Assembly: GCA_900542015.1 (NCBI GenBank)
Contig: UQLY01000014.1
Span: 1 to 64,000, forward strand
DNA: 64,000 nucleotides
Direction of reading: 5' to 3'
Origin: an uncultured Lachnospiraceae bacterium
GTDB lineage: Bacteria; Bacillota; Clostridia; Lachnospirales; Lachnospiraceae
Positions within the stretch are counted from its first letter, which is position 1. The number at the start of each line of letters is the position of its first letter. The position numbers and the translations under genes are program-made. This document shows positions 62,757 through 64,000 of this stretch, one piece after another. Below the pieces are notes generated by a model. The model searched no databases, was not told the DNA's origin, and saw only the letters and a program-made list of their open reading frames with translations.

Positions 62757-63374
62757 ATGAAAGTATTGCTTGTAAACGGCAGTTCCCGTCAAAACGGCTG
62801 TACCGGAGCCGCGCTGCGAGAAGTGGAACGCGCCCTGCAGGAAGCGGGGATTGAGACGGAACAATTTTTTATCGGAAACGACGCGCTGCCGGACTGCATT
62901 GCCTGTCGGAAATGCAGGGAGAGCGGAAGCTGTGTGTTTCATGATTCGGTCAACGAGTTTGTGGAAAAGGCAAAAACGGCGGACGGTTTTGTATTCGGTT
63001 CCCCGGTTTACTTCGCGCACCCGAGCGGCAGGCTTTTAACCTTTATGGATCGAGCCTTTTATTCCGGCGGCGAGGCGTTTCGCTTTAAGCCTGCGGCTGC
63101 GGTATTGTCCGCAAGGCGCGCGGGAACCACGGCTTCCTTTGATGTGATCAACAAATATTTCACGATTTGTTCTATGCCCGTGGTGTCCTCTACTTATTGG
63201 AATCACGTCTACGGCGCGCAGCCGGAGGAGGTGGCAAAGGACAAAGAAGGATTGATGACAATGTATAACATCGGCAGGAATATGGCGTGGCTGTTAAACT
63301 GTATTGCCCTTGGAAAAGAACATGGGCAGGTGCATCCGGACAATGAAAAAGTCCTGACAAATTTTATCAGATAA
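62757..63374 (+). CDS. NADPH-dependent FMN reductase/flavodoxin family protein
   Basis: 205 residues. VLLVNGSSRQNGCTGAALRE binds the FMN phosphate, CIACRKCRESGSC suits an iron-sulfur or redox Cys cluster, and FVFGSPVYFAHPSGRLLTFM is the isoalloxazine loop. It could reduce quinones, nitro compounds or aldehyde stress products. First gene under the MerR-type promoter. Confidence 0.88.
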   Translation: MKVLLVNGSSRQNGCTGAALREVERALQEAGIETEQFFIGNDALPDCIACRKCRESGSCVFHDSVNEFVEKAKTADGFVFGSPVYFAHPSGRLLTFMDRAFYSGGEAFRFKPAAAVLSARRAGTTASFDVINKYFTICSMPVVSSTYWNHVYGAQPEEVAKDKEGLMTMYNIGRNMAWLLNCIALGKEHGQVHPDNEKVLTNFIR

Positions 63375-63389
63375 GGAGAGAAGTCAGCA

Positions 63390-64000
63390 ATGGACAAATT
63401 TACATTTTATTATCCTACAAAAGTTTATTTTGGAGAAGGGAGCGCAAAGGACGCTTTTGCAGCGGAGCTTGGCAGAATCGGAGAAACGGTTATGCTTGCC
63501 TACGGCGGAGGAAGCGTTAAGAAAAACGGCGTTTATGACGAAGTGAAAACAATGCTTTCAGAGGCGGGGAAAAAGGTGGTGGATTTTTCCGGCATTATGC
63601 CGAATCCCACTTATGCGAAGGCGCAGGAAGGCGCTGCGCTGGCGCGGGAACAGCATGTGGACTTTATTATTGCCTTGGGCGGAGGAAGCGTCATTGACTG
63701 TTGTAAAGTAATTTCCGCTCAGGCTTTGTCGGAAGAAGATATTTGGAAGATGGAGTATGAAAAAGGGCAGTTTCCCGCAGCGGGAATCCCGATGGCGGCG
63801 ATTGTGACGGCTTCCGGTACCGATGCGGAAATGAACGCGGGCGCGGTAATCACTTATGAAGAAAAAAGTGGAAAGGACCGATCTTTGGAACGGCGGCTTC
63901 CTTTGCCGTTCTCGATCCGTCATATACGATGTCGGTGCCGCTCATGCAGGTGCTTTCAGGCGCTTTTGATACGTTAAACCACGCCATGGAAACTTATTTC
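63390..64000 (+). pseudogene. Iron-containing alcohol dehydrogenase, frameshifted and cut by the window end
   Basis: The frame from the ATG at 63390 is a good iron alcohol dehydrogenase N-terminus (YPTKVYFGEGSAKDAF, IIALGGGSVIDCCKVISAQA, ASGTDAEMNAGAVITYEE) but ends at 63977 in a nonsense tail. Shifting one base after the A6 run at 63862-63867 restores WKGPIFGTAASFAVLDPSYT and MSVPLMQVLSGAFDTLNHAM through to 64000. A one-base loss in the A run explains this. The gene continues past the window. It is 16 bp after the FMN protein gene and in its operon. Confidence 0.75.

Noticed and set aside
1..64000. tRNA or rRNA genes
   Set aside because: No cloverleaf or ribosomal RNA sequence was recognised by eye on either strand; a tRNA scan would settle it.

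Overview
The window looks like a chromosomal segment of a flagellated member of the Lachnospiraceae (Clostridia, Firmicutes). Supporting signs are strong Shine-Dalgarno sites, a FliW/CsrA pair, two FlgK paralogues, TAAA-N15-GCCGATAT sigma-28 promoters, pantothenate genes with a PanG-type reductase, and glycosylation enzymes typical of this family. I see no rRNA, tRNA or CRISPR array. The species is an inference.

Layout. 1-1.9 kb is a scrapyard of mobile-element and truncated genes: a ParA/GIY-YIG/integrase mosaic, a DUF4186 gene broken by TGA, a VOC fragment and a probable topoisomerase tail. A RelBE-type toxin-antitoxin (TA) pair follows. 2.7-6.5 kb holds a MATE exporter with a cytidylate-kinase-like partner under a divergent LysR regulator, then an HxlR regulator with a flavin-binding protein. 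6.7-17.1 kb is an AT-rich accessory stretch of small unrelated proteins. Some resemble immunity proteins without toxins. Inside it is a type III (RNA antitoxin) TA locus whose ToxN/AbiQ-like gene has a stop at codon 2.

17.1-22.5 kb has a PuuR-like regulator, a class III aminotransferase, a second cytidylate-kinase-like protein, an APC permease and an iron alcohol dehydrogenase, best read as 4-aminobutyrate (or a related amino acid) uptake and conversion. After a repeat-rich gap with a 127-bp hairpin, 22.9-27.2 kb encodes the route to phosphopantetheine (PanG, PanB, PanC, PanD, CoaBC).

27.2-34.0 kb is a late flagellar operon from a sigma-28 promoter (flgM, flgN, two flgK, flgL, fliW, csrA). 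A DUF3990/Xre TA pair interrupts, then a second sigma-28 unit carries flaG, fliD, fliS and a fliT-like gene. 39.1-61.3 kb is a flagellin-modification island surrounding a short flagellin gene whose leader has CsrA sites. It encodes LicD, FkbM, radical SAM, pyruvyltransferase, several glycosyltransferases, DUF4422, an epimerase and two IspD/TarI-like cytidylyltransferases, with a HigBA-type TA pair inside. One glycosyltransferase-methyltransferase gene is split by an amber codon.

The last 2.7 kb holds an EamA transporter, a MerR regulator facing a 19-bp-spacer promoter, a flavodoxin-like reductase and a frameshifted iron alcohol dehydrogenase cut by the window end.

The most striking signals are the type III TA locus, a Rossmann-like module attached to six unrelated enzymes, the radical SAM protein in the flagellin island, and several genes broken by single-base changes.
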